Part shown: piece by piece, positions 40,634-49,833 of the stretch
Layout: the number at the start of each line of letters is the position of its first letter
Position numbering within the stretch: the stretch's first letter is position 1
From: Mucilaginibacter aquariorum
Lineage (GTDB): Bacteria; Bacteroidota; Bacteroidia; Sphingobacteriales; Sphingobacteriaceae
Length of the DNA stretch: 64,000 bases
Reading direction: 5' to 3'
Assembly (NCBI RefSeq): GCF_024498135.1
Contig: NZ_JANHOH010000012.1
Location: 61,297 to 125,296 of the forward strand
Notes under the pieces: model-generated
What the model saw: the letters and a program-made list of their open reading frames with translations, nothing else
What the model was told of the DNA's origin: nothing
The model's database searches: none
Translations under genes and position numbers: made by a program

Positions 40634-41395
40634 TTATAAGGTGTTGTAGCCGTAAGCTTTAAAGATCCTTTTAGCCGGGGCGCTTAATATGTATTGGTAA
40701 AATTTTTCGGCAGCGGAATTTTGTTTGGCATGTTTTAGTAGAACCATAGCCTGTTCTATAGGTGCATAGCTTTTATTATCTACCAGTTTGTAGAACAGTT
40801 TTTGTTTGTTAGCGCCATCTTTTATTAATGACAATGTAGTAAAGCCAACCTGCACAACGCCGGTGGTTATATAAGTATTTACCTGGGTAATGCTTTCGCC
40901 AAAAACTATTTTGCCCTTTATTTTATCGTATATGCCGGCTTTGGTGAGCGCCTGTTGCGCAGCCTTGCCGTAGGGTGCAGTAGCGGGGTTGCCAATAGCT
41001 ATTTTTTTAACGGCATCTGTTAATACAAGCTTATTCCAATTAGTAAAATCGAGGGTTTGTGTACTGCAGATGATAAGTAAGCCATGTGCATAAACAACTG
41101 AGTTTTTTACGGTGAAACCATCTTTCTGCAATGATTCAGGGAAATCCCTATCGGCCGAAAGGAAAACATCATAAGGCGCACCATGGCGGATCTGGGTAGC
41201 CAAATTACCCGACGAGCCGGATATGATATCGATATCTATCTTGGTACGCACTTTAAAGTCGCGCTGCAGATCTTTCATAACAGGTTGCAGATTGGCGGCT
41301 ATGGCTATCTTAATGCTTTGTGCATTTACAGCCCCAGCAAAAAAACTCAATGCGATAAAAAACAGCGAAAACGTTTTAGTGAATAGTTTTATCAT
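40634..41395 (-). CDS. modA: Molybdate ABC transporter substrate-binding protein
   Basis: A 253-residue periplasmic protein with a signal peptide ending AVNAQ at about residue 26. The ModA/Wtp-type type II binding fold is clear: IKIAIAANLQPVMKDLQRDF, then SGSSGNLATQIRHGAPYDVFLSAD, which contacts the oxyanion, and IAIGNPATAPYGKAAQQAL. It captures molybdate for ModBC. It is the first gene of modABC; the nearby molybdopterin oxidoreductase at 34186 is a plausible user of the metal. Confidence 0.93.
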   Translation of the reverse strand: MIKLFTKTFSLFFIALSFFAGAVNAQSIKIAIAANLQPVMKDLQRDFKVRTKIDIDIISGSSGNLATQIRHGAPYDVFLSADRDFPESLQKDGFTVKNSVVYAHGLLIICSTQTLDFTNWNKLVLTDAVKKIAIGNPATAPYGKAAQQALTKAGIYDKIKGKIVFGESITQVNTYITTGVVQVGFTTLSLIKDGANKQKLFYKLVDNKSYAPIEQAMVLLKHAKQNSAAEKFYQYILSAPAKRIFKAYGYNTL

Positions 41396-41468
41396 CCTTG
41401 TTCTGTTGTTTCACAAAATACGTAATATTGGCATATGGGTACAAATGTTAAATGATAACAGAATCGTT

Positions 41469-41476
41469 TACATTTG
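41469..41476 (+). promoter_or_regulatory. Candidate -7 promoter box before the GH5 gene
   Basis: TACATTTG fits TAnnTTTG and lies 49 bp before the GH5 ATG. No good -33 TTG is seen at the usual spacing. Confidence 0.4.
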
Positions 41477-41525
41477 TTAAAGCGCTTGGCCAATTAGCGC
41501 AAACCAACCACATCTTAAAAAGCAA

Positions 41526-42758
41526 ATGAAAAAACTCATTACAAGCGTGCTGCTTTCGGTTGCAGTTATGTTTAGCGTATGCGCACAAGTGCCAAAATTT
41601 ATCACTGTTAAAGGTAAAGAAATTATCGGTGTAGATAATAAACCTTTCCTGATGCGGGGAACCAATTTGGGTAACTGGCTGGTACCCGAAGGTTATATGT
41701 TCAAGTTTAAAAGCGTTAATTCGCAGCGTTTAATAAACGAGGCATTAACCGAACTGGTTGGCCCCGAAGAGATGAAATTGTTTTGGCGCAAGTTTCAGGA
41801 TACCTACGTTACCGAGGTGGATATCCAGTTCCTGAAAGCATCTGGCATGAACTCCATCCGTATCCCTTTCAATTATAAATTGTTTACCTATGAAGATTAT
41901 ATGGGCCAGAACAACCCCAACCGCGGTTTCGAACTATTGGATAGGGTGATAGGCTGGTGTAAAAAGGCCAATTTATATGTGATGCTGGATATGCACTGCG
42001 CCCCCGGAGGCCAAACCGGCGATAATATTGACGATGGCAATGGTTATCCTTTCCTGTTTACCAGCGCGGCAAGTCGTAAGCAAACAGCTGATATCTGGCG
42101 CAAAATTGCCAATCACTATAAAAATGAAACCATTATAATAGGGTATGACCTGCTGAATGAGCCTATTGCCCACTATTTTAAGGTAGATGAGTTGAACCCG
42201 CATTTAGAGCCAACCTTTAAACAGATAACTGCCGCGGTGCGCTCGGTTGATAAAAACCACATAGTATTTATTGGCGGCGCACAATGGGATAGCAACTTTA
42301 AACCATTCGGGAAGCCGTTTGATAGCAAAAGCGTTTATACTTTCCATAAATACTGGACAGAGCCGATACAAAAGGTGATACAGGATTATGTGGATTTTCG
42401 CGACAAATACAATGTGCCTATTTATGTTGGCGAAACAGGCGAGAATACCGATGAATGGGTAAGAGATTTCCGCATACTGTGCGAAAAGAATCGCATAGGC
42501 TGGCATTACTGGCCATACAAAAAGCTCGACAATTTAAAAGGCATCACCAGCTTCAATATACCCGATGGTTACGACGAAATAATTGCCTACACGGAAAAGC
42601 CCCGTGCAAGTTTCGAGGAGATTCGCAAAGCGGCTCCTGCCGACAGGGAAAAGATGAAGAAAGCTTTATATGGGTTTTTAGAGAACAGCAAGTTTGCTAA
42701 TTGCATCCCTAATAAAGGATATATTGAGGCATTGGGATTGAAGGTGCCGGTGAAATAA
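41526..42758 (+). CDS. Exported glycoside hydrolase family 5 (cellulase-like)
   Basis: A 410-residue protein with a Sec signal (about 20 residues ending SVCA). The GH5 TIM barrel begins LMRGTNLGNWLVPEGYMF. The acid/base Glu212 is in DLLNEPI and the nucleophile Glu303 is in IYVGETGE. MNSIRIPFNY, LDMHCAPGGQTG and YTFHKYW are further family strands. Likely targets are beta-1,3/1,4- or 1,6-glucans or mannans in the periplasm or at the surface; the exact linkage is unclear. It is divergent from modA and stands alone. Confidence 0.92.
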   Translation: MKKLITSVLLSVAVMFSVCAQVPKFITVKGKEIIGVDNKPFLMRGTNLGNWLVPEGYMFKFKSVNSQRLINEALTELVGPEEMKLFWRKFQDTYVTEVDIQFLKASGMNSIRIPFNYKLFTYEDYMGQNNPNRGFELLDRVIGWCKKANLYVMLDMHCAPGGQTGDNIDDGNGYPFLFTSAASRKQTADIWRKIANHYKNETIIIGYDLLNEPIAHYFKVDELNPHLEPTFKQITAAVRSVDKNHIVFIGGAQWDSNFKPFGKPFDSKSVYTFHKYWTEPIQKVIQDYVDFRDKYNVPIYVGETGENTDEWVRDFRILCEKNRIGWHYWPYKKLDNLKGITSFNIPDGYDEIIAYTEKPRASFEEIRKAAPADREKMKKALYGFLENSKFANCIPNKGYIEALGLKVPVK

Positions 42759-42770
42759 CTATTTATTCAG

Positions 42771-42880
42771 CCTGTCATTTCGAACGAGGTACGAGGAGAA
42801 ATCTTGTTCGAATAACAGGAGACGACATTGCATAATGAACAAGATTTCTCCTTACTATCGCTCGTTCGAAATGACATGGG
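42771..42880. repeat. CATTTCGAA-type palindrome, copy 5
   Basis: Outer arms CCTGTCATTTCGAACGAG (42771-42788) and CTCGTTCGAAATGACA, plus perfect inner 16-bp arms (42794-42809 and 42837-42852, AGGAGAAATCTTGTTC). Confidence 0.88.
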
Positions 42881-42904
42881 TTGAGATTAGAGGGCTTGTA
42901 TTGC

Positions 42905-43810
42905 CTACTTATCGCTCAGCAATATCGGGTTGCCTTTACCATTTCCAATAATAATAACCTTGGTATTTGGCGATAGGGCAATCTCTTTTTGGGCTTTAAT
43001 GGTTTCGTACTGTAGCTGTTTGTCAGATAACCCGGTCGAAAGGATCTTTTGGTAATCGGCAATACCTTGTGCTTCTACACGCTTACGGTCGGCTTCCTGG
43101 CGCTCTTTCTGCAGTACAAAGGTCATTTTCTGGGCCTCCTGCTCGGCATTTATTTTTGATTCGATACTTGCCTTAACAGATGGCGGTAAAGAGATATTGC
43201 GGATTAATATCTGCTGAAGATCAAGCCCTCGTTTTTCAAAACTTAGCGAGATGGTGGTGTTTATTTTATTCTGAAACTCCTGTCTTTTTATGGAATACAG
43301 ATCTACCGCGGCGTAATTTACAGCGTTATCACGTATGGCAGTGCGGGCAACAGTACGTACAATTTTATCAACGTAATCCATGCCAATGTTTTGCATAATA
43401 AAGGGAGCCTTTGCCGCATTTACTTTATACAAAACGGATAGGTCAATGGTTACCTCCAGCCCGTCAGACGATAACACCCTGATAGCATCATCGCCCTGCA
43501 CCGCGCCCTCGCTGTGCACAGCGCTCATGGTATAGTTTTGCGTTTGAATATCAAAGGTAGTTACATCAACCAGGGGATTAATGATATGCAGGCCGCTTTC
43601 CAGCACATCATTCTGTACTTTACCAAACAGTATCTGCACACCAACCTTACCCGGGTCTATTACTTTAAATACAGAAAAAACTAAGCCGATAGCTGCTACA
43701 GCAATACCAACAATGCTTATCAGACCGCCAAAGCGGCCAACCGGCTCTGGCGAACGTTTTACCATTATGCCTGCAACAAGCACAACAATACCAACAATAA
43801 TTAAAAACAT
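42905..43810 (-). CDS. Prohibitin/SPFH-domain membrane protein
   Basis: A 301-residue protein with two short hydrophobic N-terminal segments (about 1-16 and 26-46) and an SPFH (prohibitin/stomatin/flotillin) domain: DPGKVGVQILFGKVQNDVLESGLHIINPLVDVTTFDIQTQ. A helical C-terminal half follows with ESKINAEQEAQKMTFVLQKERQEADRKRVEAQGIADYQKIL, which forms a coiled coil for oligomerisation. Bacterial prohibitins organise membrane microdomains and modulate FtsH-type proteases. It lies upstream of two small genes on the same strand. Confidence 0.9.
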   Translation of the reverse strand: MFLIIVGIVVLVAGIMVKRSPEPVGRFGGLISIVGIAVAAIGLVFSVFKVIDPGKVGVQILFGKVQNDVLESGLHIINPLVDVTTFDIQTQNYTMSAVHSEGAVQGDDAIRVLSSDGLEVTIDLSVLYKVNAAKAPFIMQNIGMDYVDKIVRTVARTAIRDNAVNYAAVDLYSIKRQEFQNKINTTISLSFEKRGLDLQQILIRNISLPPSVKASIESKINAEQEAQKMTFVLQKERQEADRKRVEAQGIADYQKILSTGLSDKQLQYETIKAQKEIALSPNTKVIIIGNGKGNPILLSDK

Positions 43811-43885
43811 TGTATGTTTTGGTTTAGGGTTTCTTTGTTTTGGATATTTTAGAATATAGACACCGCGATCTGTCGATCGTTACAA

Positions 43886-44074
43886 TTACTTATTGTTTTG
43901 CATACTCCTGATCTCTTTTATCAGGCGAACTTTCAGGGTAATAATGATACCCGCAATAAATGCACAAGCCAACACATACTCGTACCGGCCATGCTCAACG
44001 GCCGACCATATTACAACAATACATATAAATATAATAATGTTGTAAAACACATTAAGTGCTACCTTTTTGCCCAT
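43886..44074 (-). CDS. Small two-helix membrane protein
   Basis: A 62-residue protein with two membrane helices (about 6-24 and 32-49) and a basic C-terminus (RLIKEIRSMQNNK). The start is an ATG lying just after the rhodanese stop (1 bp apart), so the two genes are translationally linked. I know similar small conserved proteins from Sphingobacteriaceae but not their function. Confidence 0.6.
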   Translation of the reverse strand: MGKKVALNVFYNIIIFICIVVIWSAVEHGRYEYVLACAFIAGIIITLKVRLIKEIRSMQNNK

Positions 44075-44075
44075 A

Positions 44076-44390
44076 TTAGTATACGTTAAGTTCGGGGTCT
44101 ATTTCGGCTTTCCAGGCTAATATACCCCCTTGCAGGTTGCTTAGATTTGTATAGCCTTGCGCTTCTAACTGCATAATAGCGGCTGCGCTGCGTTTACCGC
44201 TGCGGCACATTACTACAACAGGCTTATCTTTAGCTACTTTATCAGCTTCAATTAAAATGCCGCCAAGCGGTATCAATAATCCGCCTATGTTTGATGTTTC
44301 GTATTCAAAATCCTCGCGAACGTCTATTAATTGAAAATCTTCGCCGTTATCTAACTTCTCTTTAAGTTCCTGTACGCTTATTTCTTTCAT
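44076..44390 (-). CDS. Single-domain rhodanese (sulfurtransferase-like)
   Basis: A 104-residue protein comprising one rhodanese domain: EISVQELKEKLDNGEDFQLIDVREDFEY, then VVVMCRSGKRSAAAIMQLEAQGY, with the catalytic Cys62 in the loop CRSGKRS. Cytosolic single-domain rhodaneses transfer sulfane sulfur or handle thiosulfate and persulfides. The active loop is six residues, fitting sulfur rather than phosphate chemistry. It is co-directional with the small membrane gene and followed by the prohibitin gene. Confidence 0.9.
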   Translation of the reverse strand: MKEISVQELKEKLDNGEDFQLIDVREDFEYETSNIGGLLIPLGGILIEADKVAKDKPVVVMCRSGKRSAAAIMQLEAQGYTNLSNLQGGILAWKAEIDPELNVY

Positions 44391-44512
44391 CTTGTATGTA
44401 ATTATTAGTCAAAGGTATGTTTTTCTATATCAAATATTTGAGCATATTTTGTAACAAACAGTATCTAAGTGCGTTTTATATAACATAAGAATAAATTATA
44501 CAAAATAACTTC

Positions 44513-45631
44513 ATGAAGAAAGTAACCAGATTTTTTTGGTTCTGTTCCGGCGCGCACGTGGACACGCTAAAAAAATACCCTATAGAACATAACAAATATG
44601 TGGGCATTGGTGCCACCATATTTTTCACCGCATTATTTGCATCGCTATCCGGCGGATACGCGATGTATTTTGTATTTAGCGGTAACGCGTTTGCAGTTGG
44701 TTTTGCCATTTTGTTTGGCCTTATCTGGGGCACGGCTATCTTTAATATGGATAGATATATCGTATCCAGTATTAACAAAGAAGGCAGCATGAACCAGCAA
44801 ATTTTACAGGCAACCCCGCGTATTTTATTGGCCATTATGATAGGGATTGTTATATCCCGCCCGCTGGAGCTGAAGATCTTTGATAAAGAGATCCGCAGTA
44901 AATTAAAAACGGCTTACCTAAAAGGCCAGCATACCAAGATAGATAGCCTGCAAAAAACCTATCAGCAAAAATACGCGCAGGAACTGGGCAAGAACAACGA
45001 TCTGAAGAAGGAAAAGGATTCGCTTGAACGCGATATAAACCGCTCTCGTTATCAACTGAACCAGGAAGTTTTTGGGGATAAAACCAACCAAACATCGGGC
45101 ATTATAGGTTATGGCACCTATGCCAAACAAAAGGCCGATGTGCTGAAGGAAAAAGAGGACAGATTAAAAACAGTTACCGATAATTTGGGGCAGATGGATA
45201 GCTACCTTGGCCAGCGTAAAGATTATGAAGGAGTAAACTCTACCCGCCTTTTTAACGAAAAACAACTGGACAGCCTCTCCAACGTGGCGGGTTTTGCAGA
45301 TCGTAACTGGGCGCTGGGCCAATTATCCTACAACGTAGACGGCACGCGCGATCTGGATACTTATATGGCTATTTCATTCATAGGCTATCTGTTCATCCTT
45401 TTTGAATGCCTGCCGGTTTTTGTAAAACTGATGTCGCCCCGAGGGCCATATGATACCGCGCTTGCAAAAATGACAGAAGCTAATAATTATTATGCCGATA
45501 AAGATAAAGACCGCGATATAGCTGTTACAGATAATACTTATGACCATAGTCTGAGTACAGATATCGAACGGCGAAAGCAGATCATAACTGCACAATCAGA
45601 GTATGATCTGGGTAGGCAAACCTATGATTAG
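44513..45631 (+). CDS. DUF4407 membrane protein with a periplasmic coiled coil
   Basis: A 372-residue protein matching DUF4407: N-terminal FFWFCSGAHVDTLKKYPIEHNKYVGIGATIFFTALFAS, three or four membrane helices (about 29-48, 52-76, 102-116 and 283-303), and GLIWGTAIFNMDRYIVSS. Between residues 125 and 215 lies a highly charged coiled coil (DSLQKTYQQKYAQELGKNNDLKKEKDSLERDI). The family is widespread in Bacteroidota but of unknown role. The gene stands alone. Confidence 0.88.
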   Translation: MKKVTRFFWFCSGAHVDTLKKYPIEHNKYVGIGATIFFTALFASLSGGYAMYFVFSGNAFAVGFAILFGLIWGTAIFNMDRYIVSSINKEGSMNQQILQATPRILLAIMIGIVISRPLELKIFDKEIRSKLKTAYLKGQHTKIDSLQKTYQQKYAQELGKNNDLKKEKDSLERDINRSRYQLNQEVFGDKTNQTSGIIGYGTYAKQKADVLKEKEDRLKTVTDNLGQMDSYLGQRKDYEGVNSTRLFNEKQLDSLSNVAGFADRNWALGQLSYNVDGTRDLDTYMAISFIGYLFILFECLPVFVKLMSPRGPYDTALAKMTEANNYYADKDKDRDIAVTDNTYDHSLSTDIERRKQIITAQSEYDLGRQTYD

Positions 45632-45722
45632 CAGATCCTCCTTTCGCGTATTTTGTAATAAAATTGATAGATGGTAATTATTGATTTAATTGGTAATTTC
45701 ATCACCTGAATCATATCATACA

Positions 45723-47564
45723 ATGAAGAAAATATTTTTAATGGCGGCAGCGGCTTTTTTTGCGTTTGCAGCTAACGCGCAAGCACCTGCTCGCAATGGG
45801 GTTTACTACCTGGTATCTTTCCCTAACGCGGCCCACCACGAGGCCGAAATTACCATGACACTTACTGATGTGCCGGCTATTGGGCCACTTAAGGTGCGCA
45901 TGAGCCGCTCATCGCCGGGCAGGTATGCTACTCACGAGTTTGGTAAAAATATTTACAACGTAAAAGCTACTGATATTAGTGGTAAAGACTTATCCATAAA
46001 ACAAATTGAAGGTGATGTTTATGAGGTTGGGGAGCACGGAACGGTTGTAAAAATAAGCTACACCCTTTTTGGTAATCATACCGATGGTACCTATGTAGGT
46101 ATTGATGCAAGCCATGCTCACCTGAATATGCCGGCAAGTTTTATGTGGGCAATTGGGATGGCTAACAGACCTGTAAAATTTGAGTTTAACGATCTTGATA
46201 AATATGGTTGGAAAGTAGCCACGCAGTTAAAGCACGAAGGCGATAACGTTTATAGCGCGCCCGATCTGCAATATATGATGGATAGCCCTACCGAGCTTTC
46301 AAATGTTAAAACAAACTATTGGGATGTTGTTAACACCAATGGCAAAAAGCAAAAAATGGGTATCGCTGTGCACTCAGATGATGACCAGGCAACAGTAGAT
46401 AAGTTTGCTACTATGGTGCAAAAAGTTGTGCTGGAAGAGAAAGCCGTTTTTGGCGAACAGCCCGATTATGATTATGGCAGCTATACCTTTCTTGATGATA
46501 TCCACCCAACAAATTTTGGCGATGGAATGGAACACCGCAACTCAACTTGCATTGTCGACAGATCAGAGAAAATTGCAGGTAACGAGAACAACCTTTTAGG
46601 TACCTACTCGCACGAGTTTTTCCATAGCTGGAATGTAGAGCGGATCCGCCCAAAATCGTTAGAGCCCTTCAACTTTGAGCATGCTAACATGAGCAGCGAG
46701 CTTTGGTTTGCCGAAGGCTTTACACAATACTACGGTGAGCTGATACTTGCCCGCGCCGGCTTTAATTCGATTGATGATTATACGGGTACTCTTGGCGGCC
46801 TGGTTAATTCAGTACTGGCACCACCTGCACCTGCAAAATATTCGCCGGCCCAAATGAGCCGTTACGCGGTATTTACCGATGCAGGTGTAGCGGTAGATGC
46901 TACCAACTATACCAATGTATTCACCAGCTACTATGTATATGGCGGCGCAACTGCATTGGCGCTTGATCTGCGTTTACGCAGCGAGTTTAAAATCACCTTG
47001 GATGATTACATGCGCCAGGTTTGGCTGGCCTATGGCAAAACAGGAAAACCATATACCATTCCCGATCTGCAAAACGTATTAGGTAAAGTAACCAATCCAA
47101 AATTTGCCGCGGCGTTTTTTAACGATTACATATACGGTGTTAAAAAGAATAATTACGAAGCATTGTTAGCTAATGCAGGTTTGCTATTGCAAAAAGCAGC
47201 ACCGGGCAAAGGCTGGATGGGCCGTATTCCGGGTCGCCCGGGTAATGGCGGGCTGGTTATTGGAGGCTCAACATCAACAAATAGCCCTGCTTATAAAGCC
47301 GGGTTAGACGCTAACGATACCATTATGCAAATTGATGGAAAGGATGTAAAAGAAGCAGCCGCAATAAACGATATAATTAAAGACAAAAAGCCAGGTGACA
47401 AAGTAAGCGTAAGCTACAAGAACCGCACCGGCAACCACGAGGCAACCATCACATTGGAAGAAAGCCCATCTGTAGAGGTAGTGACCTACGAAAAAGCAGG
47501 TAAAGAATTAAGCCAACAACAAAAAGATTTCCGCAGCAATTGGTTATCATCAAAAGTTAAATAA
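45723..47564 (+). CDS. Exported M61-family aminopeptidase with a PDZ domain
   Basis: A 613-residue protein from the ATG giving MKKIFLMAAA (a TTG at 45690 is in frame), with a signal peptide ending ANAQ. The M61 catalytic domain has YSHEFFHSWNVERIRP, HExxH at 297-301, and the third zinc ligand Glu331 in ELWFAEGFTQYYGEL. The N-terminal beta-sandwich (about 22-190) is typical. A PDZ domain (about 500-590, GLVIGGSTSTNSPAYKAGLDANDTIMQIDGKDV) follows. It should remove N-terminal Gly/Ala or small residues in the periplasm. The M28 gene starts 3 bp later. Confidence 0.92.
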   Translation: MKKIFLMAAAAFFAFAANAQAPARNGVYYLVSFPNAAHHEAEITMTLTDVPAIGPLKVRMSRSSPGRYATHEFGKNIYNVKATDISGKDLSIKQIEGDVYEVGEHGTVVKISYTLFGNHTDGTYVGIDASHAHLNMPASFMWAIGMANRPVKFEFNDLDKYGWKVATQLKHEGDNVYSAPDLQYMMDSPTELSNVKTNYWDVVNTNGKKQKMGIAVHSDDDQATVDKFATMVQKVVLEEKAVFGEQPDYDYGSYTFLDDIHPTNFGDGMEHRNSTCIVDRSEKIAGNENNLLGTYSHEFFHSWNVERIRPKSLEPFNFEHANMSSELWFAEGFTQYYGELILARAGFNSIDDYTGTLGGLVNSVLAPPAPAKYSPAQMSRYAVFTDAGVAVDATNYTNVFTSYYVYGGATALALDLRLRSEFKITLDDYMRQVWLAYGKTGKPYTIPDLQNVLGKVTNPKFAAAFFNDYIYGVKKNNYEALLANAGLLLQKAAPGKGWMGRIPGRPGNGGLVIGGSTSTNSPAYKAGLDANDTIMQIDGKDVKEAAAINDIIKDKKPGDKVSVSYKNRTGNHEATITLEESPSVEVVTYEKAGKELSQQQKDFRSNWLSSKVK

Positions 47565-47567
47565 ACC

Positions 47568-48872
47568 ATGAGAGTAAAAATTTTAGTAGCGATAACCGCT
47601 TTAGCCGCAGCGCCGGTTCTGGGCTTTTGTCAGGATGTAAACAAACTGATAAAACAGGATGATGTTGAACGTATCATTAAAACCCTTAGTGCCGACGATA
47701 TGGAAGGTCGCGGTACTTTTACCAAAGGGATTGATAAAGCCGCAACCTTTATTGAGGGCGAGTTTAAAGCTGCCGGTTTAAAACCAATGACAGGCAACAC
47801 TGGCTTCCGCCAGAGTTTTGCCATGACAAGCACCAAACCGGTAAGTTCAAAAGTTAATATTAATGGCGCAGAGGTTCCTGCCGATAAGGTGGCAATCAGT
47901 TCTACGTCATCATTTAACTGGGCAAATGCCGATGGGATTGCTATTGTGAATATTGCAGCCGGTAAAGATTTTATGACTGAGTACAGGACTATAGTTAGTG
48001 CCGGTAAAAAGCAAATTGTTTTAATAGATACCAGTTATGCCAAAACATTTACCAGGTTGGCCGGGCGATACAAACGGGAATCGCCTTCTTTTAAAGGAGA
48101 TATTAGCGCACCAGCCATTGTATTTGTACTGGGCACATTTGGCGATGTAAAATCACTAACTGTTAATTACGAAGTACAGACAACCGAGAAGCCATTGTTT
48201 AACGTTGTTGGTGTTATCCCCGGTAAAACAAAACCTGATGAATATGTCGTGTTTGGTGGCCATTACGATCACTTAGGTATCATCAAACCTATGGAGGGTG
48301 ATAGCATTGCCAACGGTGCTGATGATGATGCATCGGGTACAACGGCAGTTATCAGCCTGGCTAAATATTATAAAAAACTTAATAATAACGAGCGCACACT
48401 GGTGTTTGTAGCCTTTACTGCCGAAGAGATCGGTGGATTTGGTTCGCAATACTTTTCTACCAAATTGGATCCTGATAAGGTTGTAGCCTTATTCAATATC
48501 GAAATGATAGGCAAGGCTTCAAAATTTGGCGAGAACTCGGCATTTATCACCGGTTACGAAAGATCTGATTTTGGCGCTATCCTTCAACGCAACCTGGAAG
48601 GAACACAATTTAAGTTTTACCCGGACCCATATCCGGAGCAAAACCTTTTCTACCGCAGCGATAACGCTACACTGGCGGCATTGGGCGTGCCTGCGCATAC
48701 CATATCAACAGATCAGATAGATATCGATAAGTTTTATCATACGGTAAAGGATGAATACAAAACCCTGGATGTAAATAATATTGTGGCAACTATCCGTGCT
48801 ATAGCACTTAGCTCACGCACTATAGTTTCGGGTAAGGACAGCCCGACACGCATCCCCAAGCTGAAGAAATAA
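47568..48872 (+). CDS. Exported M28-family zinc aminopeptidase
   Basis: A 434-residue protein with a signal peptide ending near GFCQ. The M28 domain has co-catalytic zinc ligands in VFGGHYDHLG (His232, Asp234), ANGADDDASGTTA (Asp252 or 253), FTAEEIGGFGSQ (Glu286, Glu287) and a late VPAHTISTDQIDIDKFYHT (His). A protease-associated-like insert lies between. It should trim N-terminal residues from peptides in the periplasm and probably works with the M61 peptidase, from which it is separated by 3 bp. Confidence 0.93.
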   Translation: MRVKILVAITALAAAPVLGFCQDVNKLIKQDDVERIIKTLSADDMEGRGTFTKGIDKAATFIEGEFKAAGLKPMTGNTGFRQSFAMTSTKPVSSKVNINGAEVPADKVAISSTSSFNWANADGIAIVNIAAGKDFMTEYRTIVSAGKKQIVLIDTSYAKTFTRLAGRYKRESPSFKGDISAPAIVFVLGTFGDVKSLTVNYEVQTTEKPLFNVVGVIPGKTKPDEYVVFGGHYDHLGIIKPMEGDSIANGADDDASGTTAVISLAKYYKKLNNNERTLVFVAFTAEEIGGFGSQYFSTKLDPDKVVALFNIEMIGKASKFGENSAFITGYERSDFGAILQRNLEGTQFKFYPDPYPEQNLFYRSDNATLAALGVPAHTISTDQIDIDKFYHTVKDEYKTLDVNNIVATIRAIALSSRTIVSGKDSPTRIPKLKK

Positions 48873-48891
48873 TTAAGACGGCATAGGCATT

Positions 48892-48923
48892 AGAAAGGCT
48901 CAAACAATTGTTTGGGCCTTTCT
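48892..48923 (+). terminator. Rho-independent terminator
   Basis: AGAAAGGCTCAAACA and TGTTTGGGCCTTTCT pair over 15 bp with one G-U type change, after the M61/M28 operon. Confidence 0.8.
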
Positions 48924-48952
48924 GTTTAAAAGCTAAATTAATCTGGAATATT

Positions 48953-49801
48953 ATGCAATGGTTTGGCAGGCGCGAAAGCAGTAACACAGAAGATGGCAGC
49001 GCAAGTGGCGGCCGTGGTTTAGCACTTGGTGGCGGTGTGGTGGGTATTATCGCAGCAGCTATATACTTTTTTACGGGGATAGATCCATCTGCGGTACTTA
49101 ACCAGGTGCAGGGTGGCGGCGCCCCGCAAGAAAACAATCAGGCCGCGATAGCTGACACCAAAGAAAAGAAATTTGCCAAAGTGGTGCTTGCCGATACAGA
49201 GGACGTATGGACCAAGCTTTTTAACGATATGGGTAAAACCTATGAAAAGCCCACTATGCACTTTTTTGAAGCCGCCGTGAATACGGCATGTGGCCAGGCA
49301 GGTGCTGAAACAGGTCCATTTTATTGCCCGGGCGATCAAAAAGTATATATTGATCTTTCATTTTTTGATGAGCTATCTAACAAGTTTGGTGCTGCCGGCG
49401 ATTTTGCGCAGGCCTATGTTATAGCCCATGAGGTTGGCCACCATGTGCAGGACCTGCTGGGCTTATCCGCCAAAATGGAGCAGGCACGCAGTCAGCTTAG
49501 CGAAAGCGAATACAATAAGCTATCGGTAAAACTGGAGCTGCAGGCCGATTTTTACGCCGGTGTTTGGGCTTACTACGAAAAGAATGTGAAGAATGTGCTT
49601 GACCCGGGAGATATTGAAGAAGCCCTGAACGCGGCCCACCAGATAGGGGACGACCGCCTGCAGAAGGAATACCAGGGAGAGGTGCGCCCCGATAGTTTTA
49701 CCCACGGCACAAGTGCACAACGCATGTATTGGTTTAAAAAAGGTTACGAAACAGGAGATGTTAGCCAGGGAAATACCTTTGCAGCATCGGATCTGGAGTA
49801 A
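48953..49801 (+). CDS. Neutral zinc metallopeptidase, YpfJ/KPN_02809 family
   Basis: A 282-residue protein from the ATG giving MQWFGRRES (the open frame extends to 48908). The N-terminus contains one membrane helix (about 26-42, ALGGGVVGIIAAAIYFF). The metallopeptidase domain begins VWTKLFNDMGKTYEKP and has YVIAHEVGHHVQDL (His159, Glu160, His163) plus a third ligand Glu195 in LELQADFYAGVWA. CGQAGAETGPFYCPGDQKVYID is the family core. It is membrane-tethered with the catalytic domain outside. Its substrate is unknown. A terminator precedes it. Confidence 0.92.
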   Translation: MQWFGRRESSNTEDGSASGGRGLALGGGVVGIIAAAIYFFTGIDPSAVLNQVQGGGAPQENNQAAIADTKEKKFAKVVLADTEDVWTKLFNDMGKTYEKPTMHFFEAAVNTACGQAGAETGPFYCPGDQKVYIDLSFFDELSNKFGAAGDFAQAYVIAHEVGHHVQDLLGLSAKMEQARSQLSESEYNKLSVKLELQADFYAGVWAYYEKNVKNVLDPGDIEEALNAAHQIGDDRLQKEYQGEVRPDSFTHGTSAQRMYWFKKGYETGDVSQGNTFAASDLE

Positions 49802-49833
49802 ACATCTAATAAAAAAACTATGCGTTTTGCCAA

